DNA of 64,000 nucleotides from Mycobacterium paragordonae (GCF_003614435.1 NZ_CP025546.1:4154001-4218000); one strand, 5' to 3'. Positions 50,578 to 60,156 are shown, counted from the first letter of the stretch. Notes: a model not told the origin generated them from the letters alone. Numbers and translations: made by a program.

Positions 50578-52527
50578 ATGACCGATACGGCGCACCACCT
50601 GCCGGCTACCACGCGCGAGCACCTCGCCGAGCTGGCCCCCTTGCTCGACGACCTGGCTGCCGTCGCCAGGCGCGGCGAGGTCCCCGACGCGCAGTTGCTG
50701 ACCCGCGCCGCCGCGGCCCGGGCAGCGCTGTCGGCCCTGGCCGGCGACCCCCGCGGCGGTGAGCCGTATTCGCGTTCGATCCTGCGGGTCGACGATCAGG
50801 TGGAGATCATGCTGGCCCGCTGGCGTCCGGGCCACGGCTGCGCGCCACACGACCACGGCGGCGCCGGCGGTTTCGTCATCGCCGTCGAGGGCGCATTCGA
50901 CGAACGCCGGTTCGGCTGGGAAGGAACGCGGTTAGCCGTCACCGAACAGCTTGCGCGACAACAAGGTGCGGCCATTCAGATCTCGCCTGAGGTGATTCAC
51001 GACATGTCCGCCCGATCGGGCGGGCTGTCCCTGCATCTCTACAGTCCGCCGCCGGCGAGCATGCGCGTGTTCGACATGGAGCGGGCCGAAGTACTCGAAC
51101 TTGTCGGCAACTACGGCGCCTGGATCCCCCCGGGCGAGCACCCGCGCATCCCGTTCGCAGCCTTGAAGGCCCCCGGCGCGCCGGCAAGCGCGCCCCATAA
51201 GCCGGTCATCTGGGTGGCCAACACCACTCATTACCGCGGTGGTTCGGCCGAATTCGCGATTGCCGCGGCCACCATGGGCCGCGAACTCGCCGCCGCGCAC
51301 CCCGACGCCGAAGTCGTGGTGTCCGGTCTGCACCGCAAGGCCGACTTCACCGCCGAACTCGCCGCGTTCGCGTCGTCGGGCCGGATGATCAGCCAGCTGC
51401 ACCTGATCAGCCACTCCGGCATGTACGGTCCGATGTTCGGTTCGACGGACTGGCCCGAACAGTTCTCGCCACACGAGTGGCGGGACATGACGATCCCCTT
51501 CGCCCCCGGCGGCCGGGCCTATTTCCACGCCTGCCGAACGGCGCGCTGGTTCGCACCGTTTTTCGCCGACGTCTTCGGCGTCACCGCCTTCGGCAACCAC
51601 AACTACACGACCGTGTCCGCGCGTAAGGACCGGTTTGCGTGGGCGGGCCGTCAACCGACGGCTCGCCCGAGTCTTTATCTGATCGCCGCTCCCGGCCGGA
51701 AATCGCACGGGTTGACCGGCAGCGTGCGCAAATATCTGGGTTGCGCCGCCGAACCGATGGTCGAAAGCCGGCCCGCCGCAACACAACACGAACGCTCCTA
51801 CGATCGCGTCGCCGAACTCTACGACCGCGCCTACTCCGACATCCGTGTCCGGGAGGCCGAATGGCAGTGGGTGGCCGGCCGGTTGGCCGCAGCCCACGCT
51901 GACCTCGGACGCCGGGTACGGGTATTGGAAATCGGTTGCGGTAACGGGGCTTTGCTGCGGGCACTGGACGACAATGACGATATCGACTTCGCAGTCGGCA
52001 TGGACAGTTCCGCCGGCATGCTGGCCCGGGCACGCGAACGCAACCGCGACCGGTCCCGGCTGCGCTTCGGCAAGGTGAACGGGCCGGTGCTCGACGTGCC
52101 CGACAACCACGTCGACGTGGTGATCTCGTTCCTGTCGTTCCGCTACCTGGATTGGGACCCGGTGATGGCCGAGATCCGGCGGGTCCTGGCCCCCGGCGGC
52201 CGGTTGTTGGTCGTCGACATGGTGGAGCGTCCGGTGCGGATCCGCGACTTGCCCGTGCTGGCCCGATCAACCGTCGCGCACCTGCGCACCCGGCGACAGC
52301 GTCCGCAGTTCGCCCATGACCTGGCCACCTTGACCAACCACCCGGAATGGCGGAACATGCTGCAGCACAACCCGATCCGTGCCGAACACGAATACCGCTG
52401 GTATTTCGGCAGCCGCTTCCCCGACCGGGGGCTGCAGACCCTGACGACCACCAGGTCAGCCCGCGTGGTGGCGTTCGATTCCGGTCCACTGGCCAAGGGG
52501 CAGACCACCCCGCTCTCCTACCCGTGA
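50578..52527 (+). CDS. Three-domain fusion: CDO-like cupin, caspase-like region, SAM methyltransferase
   Basis: A 649-residue protein from ATG 50578 with AAAGGGGGAAG upstream. Residues about 1-175 resemble cysteine dioxygenase-type cupins, with H91 and H93 (PHDHGG) and H141 (VIHDMS) as metal ligands. Residues about 205-385 show the clan CD peptidase pattern: a hydrophobic strand ending LHLISHSG (H279), then AYFHACRTA (C319), similar to the HG and QAC blocks of caspases and CHAT proteins. Residues about 405-649 form a class I methyltransferase with motif I VLEIGCGNGA (449-458) and DVVISFLSFRYLDWDP. I know no described protein with this order. The racemase gene overlaps its stop. Confidence 0.8.
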   Translation: MTDTAHHLPATTREHLAELAPLLDDLAAVARRGEVPDAQLLTRAAAARAALSALAGDPRGGEPYSRSILRVDDQVEIMLARWRPGHGCAPHDHGGAGGFVIAVEGAFDERRFGWEGTRLAVTEQLARQQGAAIQISPEVIHDMSARSGGLSLHLYSPPPASMRVFDMERAEVLELVGNYGAWIPPGEHPRIPFAALKAPGAPASAPHKPVIWVANTTHYRGGSAEFAIAAATMGRELAAAHPDAEVVVSGLHRKADFTAELAAFASSGRMISQLHLISHSGMYGPMFGSTDWPEQFSPHEWRDMTIPFAPGGRAYFHACRTARWFAPFFADVFGVTAFGNHNYTTVSARKDRFAWAGRQPTARPSLYLIAAPGRKSHGLTGSVRKYLGCAAEPMVESRPAATQHERSYDRVAELYDRAYSDIRVREAEWQWVAGRLAAAHADLGRRVRVLEIGCGNGALLRALDDNDDIDFAVGMDSSAGMLARARERNRDRSRLRFGKVNGPVLDVPDNHVDVVISFLSFRYLDWDPVMAEIRRVLAPGGRLLVVDMVERPVRIRDLPVLARSTVAHLRTRRQRPQFAHDLATLTNHPEWRNMLQHNPIRAEHEYRWYFGSRFPDRGLQTLTTTRSARVVAFDSGPLAKGQTTPLSYP

Positions 52528-53318
52528 CCGCCGTGAATACCGAAGCCTGCCTGGGCATCATCGACTGGGGCATCGGCGGCGTGGGCCTGGTCAACGCCCT
52601 GGACCGGCTGGTCCCCGGGCTGCCGGTGGTGTACTGGTCCGACGCCGGCGCCACCCCCTACGGCCGGATGGGCGTCGACGAACTGACCGACCGCCTGATG
52701 CGGGTGGTTACCGCGCTGGCCGAGCGCGGCGCGACGGAGGTGGTGCTCGCCTGCAACGCGGCCAGCACGGTGGTGGCCGAACTGGGGGCGGCACCGGTGC
52801 TCGTGGAGGGAATCATCGCCCACGGCCTTGCGTCCGTCCCCGAAGAACTGACCTCGGTCGGCGTGGTGGGCGGCCAGCGCACCATCGACGCCGGGCCCTA
52901 CCAGCGCGGACTGGCCAGACCGGGGCGGGAGGTGTTGGCCCGGGTGGCGCAACCGTTGTCCGCCCACATCGAGGCGGGCCGTACCGGCTCCGCGCAGTTT
53001 CACGCCGACCTGACCGACATCGTCGCGCCGCTCCGGCGGGTGCAGGCGCTGGTATTGGCTTGCACGCACTACCCCGCGGCCAGCCGCTGGTTCGCAGCCG
53101 CCCTGCCCGACACGCGGCTCATCGATCCGGCCGAGCACCTGGCCGCGGCGATCGCCTACCGCTATCCCGAAGCCGCCCGGGCGAGCCGCTCGGCCCGGAA
53201 GGTGTTCCTCACCACCGGTGATCCGGATGCGATGCGCCACAACGCCGCTCACGCCTGGGGCACACTGCTGACCACCCGGGCGGTCGGGCGACGGGACCGC
53301 AGCGCTCTAGCCTCTTAG
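52524..53318 (+). CDS. Glutamate/aspartate racemase-like protein
   Basis: A 264-residue MurI-like protein from GTG 52524, which overlaps the fusion stop (GTGA). Both catalytic Cys are present, C77 (VLACNAAST) and C180 (LVLACTHYP), and the substrate loop YWSDAGATPYG corresponds to YxGDTxxxPYG of MurI. The N-terminal DSG motif reads DWGIGGVG (D14, with Trp in place of Ser). It probably is not the cell's cell-wall MurI, given the context and changed motif; an amino-acid racemase for a specialised pathway is more likely. It converges with the Usp gene. Confidence 0.85.
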   Translation: MTAVNTEACLGIIDWGIGGVGLVNALDRLVPGLPVVYWSDAGATPYGRMGVDELTDRLMRVVTALAERGATEVVLACNAASTVVAELGAAPVLVEGIIAHGLASVPEELTSVGVVGGQRTIDAGPYQRGLARPGREVLARVAQPLSAHIEAGRTGSAQFHADLTDIVAPLRRVQALVLACTHYPAASRWFAAALPDTRLIDPAEHLAAAIAYRYPEAARASRSARKVFLTTGDPDAMRHNAAHAWGTLLTTRAVGRRDRSALAS

Positions 53319-53326
53319 AAAGCCTC

Positions 53327-54199
53327 TCAGTCTTCCGAGCGGGCCACGATGATGGGCCGGTGCACCGAGTGCACCACGGCGTTGCTCACCGAGCCGAGCA
53401 GCATCCTGGCGATGCCGCCGCGACCGCGGCTGCCCAGGACCACCAGCTGAGCGGACTTCGACTGGTTGACCAGCTCGCGGGCCGGCCGGTCACAGACCAC
53501 GACGCGCTGCACGGCGACATCGGGATAGCGTTCCTGCCAGCCGGCCAGGCGCTCGGCGAGGACCTGCTCGGACTCGATCTGCAGTGTGGGCCAGTCCAGG
53601 CCACCGAGGTCGAGTATCTCGGCGTCGCTCCAGGCGTGCACCGCTCGCAGATCCACACCGCGACGTGACGCTTCGTCGAATGCGATGGCCGTCGCGAGCT
53701 CAGAGGCCGGGGAACCGTCGATGCCCACCAGCACGGGGGCGTCGTCACGAACGTCTTGCTCCTCGTCGGGAATTATGGCGACCGGGCAGGCCGCCCCGCG
53801 CAGCACGCCCGAACTGACTGAACCCAGCAGCACCCGCCCGACCGCGCCGCGCCCGTGACTGCCCACCACAACCATGTCGGCGTCTTCGGACAGTTGCACC
53901 AGCGTCGGTATCGGCGGGGACGATTTCAGCTCGGTCGTTACCGCGATGGCCCCACCCGCCGATTCCCGGGCCAGCTTGGCGGCCTCCTCGAGCACCAGCC
54001 GGCCGTCTTCTTCCTGCCAGACCGCGACACCGCCCGGCAGCGGAATCTGCGGAAACGTCGGCACGTAGGCGCTGAGCATATGGACCAGCGTCAGCGGGGC
54101 ATTCCGCATCGCCGCGTCACGGGCGGCCCATGTCACCGCCGCATTCGATGCCGACGACCCGTCGACTCCGACGACGAGGCCCGTGTTTGATGTCGTCAT
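53327..54199 (-). CDS. Universal stress protein, two tandem UspA domains
   Basis: A 290-residue protein with two Usp domains (about 5-145 and 155-288). Each ends in the ATP-binding pattern GxxGxG(9)GS, seen as [15 protein letters not shown] and [15 protein letters not shown]. It belongs to the Rv2005c/Rv2623 group induced by hypoxia through DosR in M. tuberculosis. A DosR-like box and a shared promoter block lie 26-77 bases upstream. It stands alone on the transcript, since the gene downstream is convergent. Confidence 0.93.
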   Translation of the reverse strand: MTTSNTGLVVGVDGSSASNAAVTWAARDAAMRNAPLTLVHMLSAYVPTFPQIPLPGGVAVWQEEDGRLVLEEAAKLARESAGGAIAVTTELKSSPPIPTLVQLSEDADMVVVGSHGRGAVGRVLLGSVSSGVLRGAACPVAIIPDEEQDVRDDAPVLVGIDGSPASELATAIAFDEASRRGVDLRAVHAWSDAEILDLGGLDWPTLQIESEQVLAERLAGWQERYPDVAVQRVVVCDRPARELVNQSKSAQLVVLGSRGRGGIARMLLGSVSNAVVHSVHRPIIVARSED

Positions 54200-54224
54200 T
54201 TCGTTCTCCTCAGCGCTTGACTCA

Positions 54225-54276
54225 CGAAAACGCTATTGCGCGAACGCCGCTCAGTCGTGGGCCTTAAGTCCTCGAC
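54225..54276 (-). promoter_or_regulatory. DosR-type promoter module of the first usp gene
   Basis: Reading leftward, GAGGACTTAAGGCCCAC (within 54255-54276) resembles the DosR consensus GGGACTWWAGTCCC. About 30 bases further is the block GCAATAGCGTTTTCG (54225-54239). The identical 15-base block, at the same distance from another DosR-like box, precedes the second usp gene at 60157-61059. The block probably contains the -10 element. Confidence 0.65.
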
Positions 54277-54309
54277 TACATGAACATCGCGTCGTGCCCG
54301 GGTGAACGG

Positions 54310-55212
54310 CTAGTGCGCGGGCGGCTGACGGTAGAGGGCCGCCCCGGCCACGACGCCCGCTCCGGCGGCGACGAACAGGATCTGACTACCCGCCCGGGCG
54401 GCGTGTTGCTCGAATGCCGCAGCCAGAGCCGCGGTATGCATGCGGTGATCGTCTGCGACGCAGACCTTTTCGGGGGGCACGCCGAGCAATGCGCTCAACG
54501 CTTCCCGGTAGTGCGGACGCGCCGGAGCGGCAACGATCAGATCGACGTCCGCCAATGGCACGCCCTGTTGTTCGAGGCAGTCCCGCGCCGCGTCGGCGGC
54601 CACCGCCGCGAACCTGTCGTCCGCGTCGGCCGACTGCCGGAACCGCAGGACATTGCGGCCGTCGGCGAATCCCACTGTCGCAGCTGATGTCTCGAGGTCA
54701 TCCAGGGCATCGCCGGCGTTCGCCCAGGACACCCCACTCAGACCGTAGTCGTCATCGGTCCAGCCGCACAGCATTGCCGCCCCCGTCGCGGAGAACGGGA
54801 AGTGCTCGCTCATCCCGTGGCCGGGGTCGGCGTCACTGGTCACCACCAGCGCGCGCCGCACGGTTCGGGTTCGCAGGAATCCATCGACGATCTGCAGCGC
54901 GGTCAACACCCCGCAGACGCCGTTGGCCACATCGAAGGAGAAGGTGCCGTGTGCGTCATTTCCGTGGGCGTCACTTCCGTGCGGATCCTCCGGGTTGGCC
55001 CCGATGTCGTCCTGGATCAGTGCGGCCAGCGCCGGCTCCCCCAGATTCTTGTCGCGGTAGATGCCCGCGTTGACCACCAGATCCAGTTCGTGCGGTCGAC
55101 ATCCGGCCTGCCGCAGGCAACCTTTCGCCGCGGCGACGGCGAGGTGCAGCGCGCTGTGCCGGCCACGCAGCCCCGGATGCGCAATGTCGACCCGGTCAAT
55201 CACTGTGCCCAT
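54310..55212 (-). CDS. KAS III-like protein, degenerate
   Basis: A 300-residue thiolase-fold protein. A Cys is found at the nucleophile position (C100, ANGVCGVLTA) and a His at H234 (ARPHYREA), but the catalytic Asn of KAS III is replaced (DDHRMHTAA). The N-terminal half is shortened, and an insertion with HGSDAHGNDAHG sits before the Cys. The start (ATG 55212; GTG 55203 possible) overlaps the end of the active KAS III gene by 17 bases. It is probably the non-condensing partner of a heterodimer, as PqsB is for PqsC. Confidence 0.78.
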   Translation of the reverse strand: MGTVIDRVDIAHPGLRGRHSALHLAVAAAKGCLRQAGCRPHELDLVVNAGIYRDKNLGEPALAALIQDDIGANPEDPHGSDAHGNDAHGTFSFDVANGVCGVLTALQIVDGFLRTRTVRRALVVTSDADPGHGMSEHFPFSATGAAMLCGWTDDDYGLSGVSWANAGDALDDLETSAATVGFADGRNVLRFRQSADADDRFAAVAADAARDCLEQQGVPLADVDLIVAAPARPHYREALSALLGVPPEKVCVADDHRMHTAALAAAFEQHAARAGSQILFVAAGAGVVAGAALYRQPPAH

Positions 55213-56299
55213 AGCGGCTCACCAAATCCTCGTCCAGGGTCACCAGGACCACTCCGATCTCCAGGCCGGATGCCAGCGCCAGCAGCGCCACCCGCTCGCC
55301 GGCCAGGATCCGGCCGGCCTCCAGTTCCTCGACCAGAGCCACCGTGTGTGTCGTCGACGCCGTGTTGCCGTACCGGTCGACGGTGATCACCGCATCGTGC
55401 TGCGGACTGTCACCGAACGACTCCTTCATCCGCGTCATCCCCTTGCGGATGGCACGGGCCGAGGTCTGGTGGGTGATCACGTGGTCGATGTCGTGGATCG
55501 AAATACCCACGGTGTCAAGCACTTCATGCAGCAGCAACGGCGTGTTGGCGATCGCGGCCTTCTGAATGGCGCGCGAATTGGTGAACATCCGCGCACCCGG
55601 GTCGTGGCCCTGCGGATAGGCGAGACAGAGCCGGCTGTAGTCGGCGACCGTGGTGAAGCCGGCGAGTTCGATGCCCGCGGAACCGGCCGGGGCCCGTTCC
55701 AGCAGCAGGGCCGCGCCGGCGTCCCCAAGCGTCAGGCAGGCCAGTTCCTTGCTCATGATGTTGCGGATGTGCTTGGCCGCATTCTGGCTGAGTTGCGAGA
55801 TGTATTCGCCGCTGACCACCAGACCGCGCCGTACGATGCCCTGGCGGATCCAGTTGTTGAGAATCGTTACCCCGGTGAGCATTCCGGCGCACGCGTTGGA
55901 CACGTCGAAGGTCATCGCCCGGTACGCCCCGACGTTGCGGGCCACCGCGCCACTCATGGTCGGCTCCAGCCACTGGGTGAGGCCGCCGCGGAACTTCGTG
56001 ATGCTGCAACTGATCACGACATCGATGTCGGCGGGATCCTGCTGTGCGGTAGCCAGGCAGTTCAGCGCCGCCGCCGTGGCCAGGGACAGCGAATCCTCTT
56101 CGCCGGTGGACACCCGGCGCTCACGGATACCGGTCAGCTTCTCCAGATCGATATGCGTGTGATGGCGGGTGGAGGCCATCAAATCGTCTGTGGTCAAGCG
56201 GGTCTCGGGGAGGTGCCGGCCGGCGCCTGCCAGCCGGGCGACGTAGGGCGCCCTGGCGCCCTGGCCATCGGTCTCCATCACCAGCCAGTGCCGTGTCAC
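55196..56299 (-). CDS. KAS III-like 3-oxoacyl-ACP synthase
   Basis: A 367-residue KAS III from GTG 56299 with GGAGGT seven bases upstream. The catalytic triad is complete: C137 (SNACAGML), H277 (ITHQTSARA) and N312 (RYGNTAST). These enzymes condense an acyl-CoA or acyl-ACP with malonyl units, or join two acyl chains as OleA does. It lies directly after the PEP synthase gene and overlaps the degenerate paralogue, in the operon headed by a DosR-type promoter. It may make a lipid or quinolone-like signal under hypoxia. Confidence 0.85.
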   Translation of the reverse strand: MTRHWLVMETDGQGARAPYVARLAGAGRHLPETRLTTDDLMASTRHHTHIDLEKLTGIRERRVSTGEEDSLSLATAAALNCLATAQQDPADIDVVISCSITKFRGGLTQWLEPTMSGAVARNVGAYRAMTFDVSNACAGMLTGVTILNNWIRQGIVRRGLVVSGEYISQLSQNAAKHIRNIMSKELACLTLGDAGAALLLERAPAGSAGIELAGFTTVADYSRLCLAYPQGHDPGARMFTNSRAIQKAAIANTPLLLHEVLDTVGISIHDIDHVITHQTSARAIRKGMTRMKESFGDSPQHDAVITVDRYGNTASTTHTVALVEELEAGRILAGERVALLALASGLEIGVVLVTLDEDLVSRYGHSD

Positions 56300-56334
56300 C
56301 GTGATACCTCCTTGCGAGCGCGGTCGCTACATCG

Positions 56335-58614
56335 TCAACCGCGCACCGATTCCAGCAACAGCCGGCGTTCGGCGGCCGCGACGGTGCGCCGAGTGGCCGT
56401 GACCGCGTCCGGGTTGACGGACACCGAGGTGATTCCCATCCGGACCAGGTGCTCGGCGAAAGCCGGGTTGGTCGATGGCGCCTGGCCACACAGCGACGAA
56501 GTGATGCCGTGCTTGCGGGCTGTCGAGATGATTCGCCCGATCGCATCGAGTACCGCGCCGTCGGATTCGTCGAACAGTTCGGCGCAGATGTCGGAGTCGC
56601 GGTCGACGCCCAGAACCAGCTGGGTGAGGTCGTTGCTGCCGATCGACACCCCGTCGATGCCCATCGCGATGTACTCGGGCAACCAGAACATCACCGACGG
56701 CACTTCGGCCATCACCCACCGGTGCAGGCCGCGTTGCTTGCCCAGTGGGCTCGCATCCACCTGAGCCAGGCAGGATTCCAGCTCCCACCGGGTCCGAACG
56801 AACGGAATCATCAGGTGCAGGTTGGGGTTCTGTTCCCGGACCCGCGCCAGTGCCTCGAGTTCCAGTGCGAACAGGTCCGGCTCGTTGACGTAGCGGTAGC
56901 AGCCCCGGTAACCGATCATCGGGTTGTGCTCGACCGGCTCGTAGGTCTCGCCGCCCTGCAATCCACGGAACTCGTTGCTGCGGAAGTCGGTCGCACGGTA
57001 GACGACCGGCCGGGAACCGAAGGCGGCGGCGATGCGGCCGATCGAGGCCACCATGGCGTCGACCAGACCGGCCTGCTCGCCGCGGGCGATCAGGTCGCGC
57101 GGGTGGCGTCCCGAAAGCGCCTGGGTGAGCAGGAACTCGGCCCGTAACAGACCGACACCGTCGACATCCTGCGCGGCGACCGCCTCGGCGGTGTCCGGGA
57201 TCGCCAGGTTGACGTAGATCTTGGTGCCGGTGGTTTCACTGACCGTGTTCACCGGGGCGGGCGCGGCCGCCGCCACAGCTTGCGCCGGTGCGGTCGCGGC
57301 TCCGGCGGTGACGGTGCCGCGGGCGCCGTCGACGGTGACGATGTGGCCGTCGTGCAGGATCGTCGTCGCGTCGCGGGCGCCGACCACGCAGGGCACCCGG
57401 AGTTCGCGAGCGACGATGGCGGCGTGACAGGTCATGCCGCCGGTCTCGGTCACCAACGCCGCCGCGCGGCGGATCGCGGGCAGCCAGTCCGGGTTGGTCA
57501 TCGGCGCGACCAGAATCTCGTTGTCCTGCAGGCGGTTACCCTCCTGAGGCGTGCGCAGCACCCGGATCCGTCCCGAGGCCGCACCGGGCGCCGCGGGCAG
57601 CCCCCGCACCAACACGCCGGATTCGCCGGAATCCTCGGACGTCTCGTCGTCGTACAGCATGGTGATGGGTCTGGCCTGCACCAGCCAGGTCTTGCCTTCA
57701 GCGATCGCCCATTCGACGTCCTGCGGGCAGCCGTGGTGGTTCTCCACGGCGACCACGAGTTCGGCGACCCGGCGCAACGCGTCGTCGTCCAGGACGCGTG
57801 CCTGTGCTTCCTCGGGCGTCAGGTCGATGATGACGTCGTGGCCGTCCGCACCACGTTCGATCTTGAAAGCCTGGTAGCCGATCGAGAAGTCGCGCACCTG
57901 CAGCGTCTTCTTGTCGACGACGTAGGTGTCGGGCTGGACCTTTCCGGACACCACGACTTCGCCGAGACCCAGAGCCGCTTCGATGACGAGGTGGTCCCGC
58001 TCCCCCGTACTGGGGTCGGCGCTGAACGCGACGCCGGACTTCTCGGAGGCGACCATCTGCTGGATGACGACGGCCATGGCGGGGTCGGCAGTGAAGCCGC
58101 GGCTGGCCCGGTAGGTGATGACGCGTGGGCTGAACAGCGACGCCCAGCACTGCGTGACGGCGTCGATCAAGTCCTCGCCACCGGTGATATTGGTCAGAGT
58201 CCGGTTCATCCCGGCGAAGGATGCGTCGGCGCCGTCCTCGCCCGTTGCCGAAGAGCGCACCGCCACAACGCAGTTCGATCCCAACCTGGCGTAGGAGTCG
58301 AGCAGCTGCGTGCGGACGTCGTCACTGACCCCCGCCTTGCCCACCAGCTTCTGCATCCGCTGGCAGAGCTCGGCCAACCGGGCGCTGTTGTCGACCTGCG
58401 CCAGTGCCTCACGGTGCAGCGCAGCGAGTTCGGCATCCACTCCGCCGGCCGGCATCGCCGCCTGGTAGCCACCGCGCAGCAGGACGAACCCGGGTGGCAC
58501 CGGCAGACCCGCGGCGACCAGCTCACCCATGTTGGCGCCCTTGCCGCCGGCCTCCTCCGCGTCGGTCAGACGTAGGGCCGAGATGTCGGCGACGCAGCTG
58601 TTGTTGGTGGTCAT
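56335..58614 (-). CDS. ppsA: Phosphoenolpyruvate synthase
   Basis: A 759-residue PEP synthase. The N-terminal ATP-grasp domain has GGKGANMGEL and AVRSSATGED. The swivelling domain has the phospho-His loop ETGGMTCHAAIVAREL (H397). The C-terminal PEP/pyruvate barrel has LRAEF, GYRGCYRY and SIGSNDLTQLVLGVDRDS with the terminal Cys in SLCGQAPS. It converts pyruvate and ATP to PEP, AMP and phosphate. A link to dormancy metabolism (gluconeogenesis from lipid) is plausible given the neighbours. The gap to the gene upstream is 17 bases. Confidence 0.93.
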   Translation of the reverse strand: MTTNNSCVADISALRLTDAEEAGGKGANMGELVAAGLPVPPGFVLLRGGYQAAMPAGGVDAELAALHREALAQVDNSARLAELCQRMQKLVGKAGVSDDVRTQLLDSYARLGSNCVVAVRSSATGEDGADASFAGMNRTLTNITGGEDLIDAVTQCWASLFSPRVITYRASRGFTADPAMAVVIQQMVASEKSGVAFSADPSTGERDHLVIEAALGLGEVVVSGKVQPDTYVVDKKTLQVRDFSIGYQAFKIERGADGHDVIIDLTPEEAQARVLDDDALRRVAELVVAVENHHGCPQDVEWAIAEGKTWLVQARPITMLYDDETSEDSGESGVLVRGLPAAPGAASGRIRVLRTPQEGNRLQDNEILVAPMTNPDWLPAIRRAAALVTETGGMTCHAAIVARELRVPCVVGARDATTILHDGHIVTVDGARGTVTAGAATAPAQAVAAAAPAPVNTVSETTGTKIYVNLAIPDTAEAVAAQDVDGVGLLRAEFLLTQALSGRHPRDLIARGEQAGLVDAMVASIGRIAAAFGSRPVVYRATDFRSNEFRGLQGGETYEPVEHNPMIGYRGCYRYVNEPDLFALELEALARVREQNPNLHLMIPFVRTRWELESCLAQVDASPLGKQRGLHRWVMAEVPSVMFWLPEYIAMGIDGVSIGSNDLTQLVLGVDRDSDICAELFDESDGAVLDAIGRIISTARKHGITSSLCGQAPSTNPAFAEHLVRMGITSVSVNPDAVTATRRTVAAAERRLLLESVRG

Positions 58615-58631
58615 GCGGGTTCCTTTCGGTG

Positions 58632-60152
58632 CTAGAGATCGACGTCGGTCACGCGGCGCCAGGCCTTGACTGCCTGTGCCACGGAGGTTTCGAGGGGCTG
58701 GGAGGTGTCCATCCGGTACGCCGACTCCCAGGCGTCCCGGCGGGCGGCCAGCGCCGCAGCGATGTCGGGGGTCGCATCGGAGTTGCCCGGCGCGCGGTGC
58801 TCGATGCGGCCGGCGGTTGTCTCCACCGGTACGGCGCAGATGATTTCGACCATCCGCGAACGGGTTTCGCCGGCCATCCGGTGCGCCTGTGCGCGCAGAC
58901 CCGGGTCCTGCCAGGTTCCGTCGAGGATCACCGAATGCCCCTCGCTCAGATGGATACGGGCCCGGCGCAACACCGTTTCATAGACGGCGGCGACGTTGTC
59001 GGGACTGTAGAGACCGGAGTCCAGCACTCCCGGACTCCCGGAGATGGCGCCCGACTCGCGCAGCTCCCGTCGGACATCGTCGGTCGAGATGACCTGCGCG
59101 CCCACCTGTTCGGCGAGCCCGCGGGCCACAGTCGACTTGCCGCTGCCGGGATTCCCGCCGATCAGCGCCAACCGAACCGCGCCGGCGGCCAGGTGCTCCG
59201 CAGCGATTGCGAGGTGCCGGGCGGCATCGTCGGCGGACTCCGGCCTGCCCTGCCCGAACCGCACGCAATCGACCTTGGCGCGTACCCCCGCACGGTAGGC
59301 GACGTAGAAGTGCCGCAGCGATGACGGCGCCGTATCGCCGGTCAGCGCGACGTAGCTCGCCAGGAAGTGGTCGCCAAGGTCCTTGCGTCCCAGGAATTCC
59401 AGGTCCATGGCCAGGAAGGCGGCGTCATCGATGCGGTCGAGATGACGCAGTTGGTCATCGAACTCGAGGCAGTCCAGCAGGGCGGGGTGGCCGTCGACGA
59501 AGAAGATGTCGTCTGCGAGCAGATCCCCGTGGCCGTCGACGATGCTGTCCTCGTCGATGCGGCTTGCGAACAGGTGCCCCCGTCCGGCGATGTACTCCGC
59601 GGCAAGACGCTCGATGCGTGCGATGACTTCCTGTGTCACACCGGGAATCGCGGTGAACTGGTGCAGTTCCCTGAGGTTGGCCCGCCAGCGTTGGTCGACC
59701 GCGCCGGCCTCGCCCTGGGCGCTGATCAACGGGCTGCGCTCGGCTCCGTCGTGGAACTGCGTCAGCACGGCGGCGATGGTGTCCAGTAGGCGCTCGCATT
59801 CACCAGACGTCTTGTGGCTGAGCAGAAATGCCAGCCGATCCTGGTCGCGGTAGCGGCGCATGACCACGATCGGCTCGGCGGCGCCGCCGGCCGGATCTGA
59901 CAGGTGGGCCACCCCGAGGTATGCCTCCGGCGACAGCCGGCGGTTCAGCTCGACCTCCCGCCGGCAGGCGTGCTCGCGCTGCTCGGTGGTGCGGAAGTCG
60001 ACGAAATCGGTGAGCACCGGTTTCTTGGCCTTGTAGGCCCGGTCTCCGGCCAGCACCACCACACCGGTGTGGGTTTCTCGCACGTCCAGGAAAGGGAACG
60101 TCACTTCAGGCATCGCATCGGCTGACCGTTCGGCGGTGATCGCAAACTCCAT
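58632..60152 (-). CDS. Bifunctional aminoglycoside-phosphotransferase-like/P-loop kinase (Rv2004c-like)
   Basis: A 506-residue protein. The N-terminal half (about 1-310) is like aminoglycoside/choline kinases, with VDGHGDLLADDIFF carrying the Brenner HGDL motif (Asp in place of the usual metal-binding Asn). The C-terminal half is a P-loop kinase with GGNPGSGKST at about residues 333-342 and a zeta-toxin or gluconate-kinase-like layout. It matches M. tuberculosis Rv2004c, a DosR-regulon gene of unknown function that sits beside the Usp gene Rv2005c; the same order occurs here. Four bases separate it from the usp stop. Confidence 0.88.
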   Translation of the reverse strand: MEFAITAERSADAMPEVTFPFLDVRETHTGVVVLAGDRAYKAKKPVLTDFVDFRTTEQREHACRREVELNRRLSPEAYLGVAHLSDPAGGAAEPIVVMRRYRDQDRLAFLLSHKTSGECERLLDTIAAVLTQFHDGAERSPLISAQGEAGAVDQRWRANLRELHQFTAIPGVTQEVIARIERLAAEYIAGRGHLFASRIDEDSIVDGHGDLLADDIFFVDGHPALLDCLEFDDQLRHLDRIDDAAFLAMDLEFLGRKDLGDHFLASYVALTGDTAPSSLRHFYVAYRAGVRAKVDCVRFGQGRPESADDAARHLAIAAEHLAAGAVRLALIGGNPGSGKSTVARGLAEQVGAQVISTDDVRRELRESGAISGSPGVLDSGLYSPDNVAAVYETVLRRARIHLSEGHSVILDGTWQDPGLRAQAHRMAGETRSRMVEIICAVPVETTAGRIEHRAPGNSDATPDIAAALAARRDAWESAYRMDTSQPLETSVAQAVKAWRRVTDVDL

Positions 60153-60156
60153 GACT

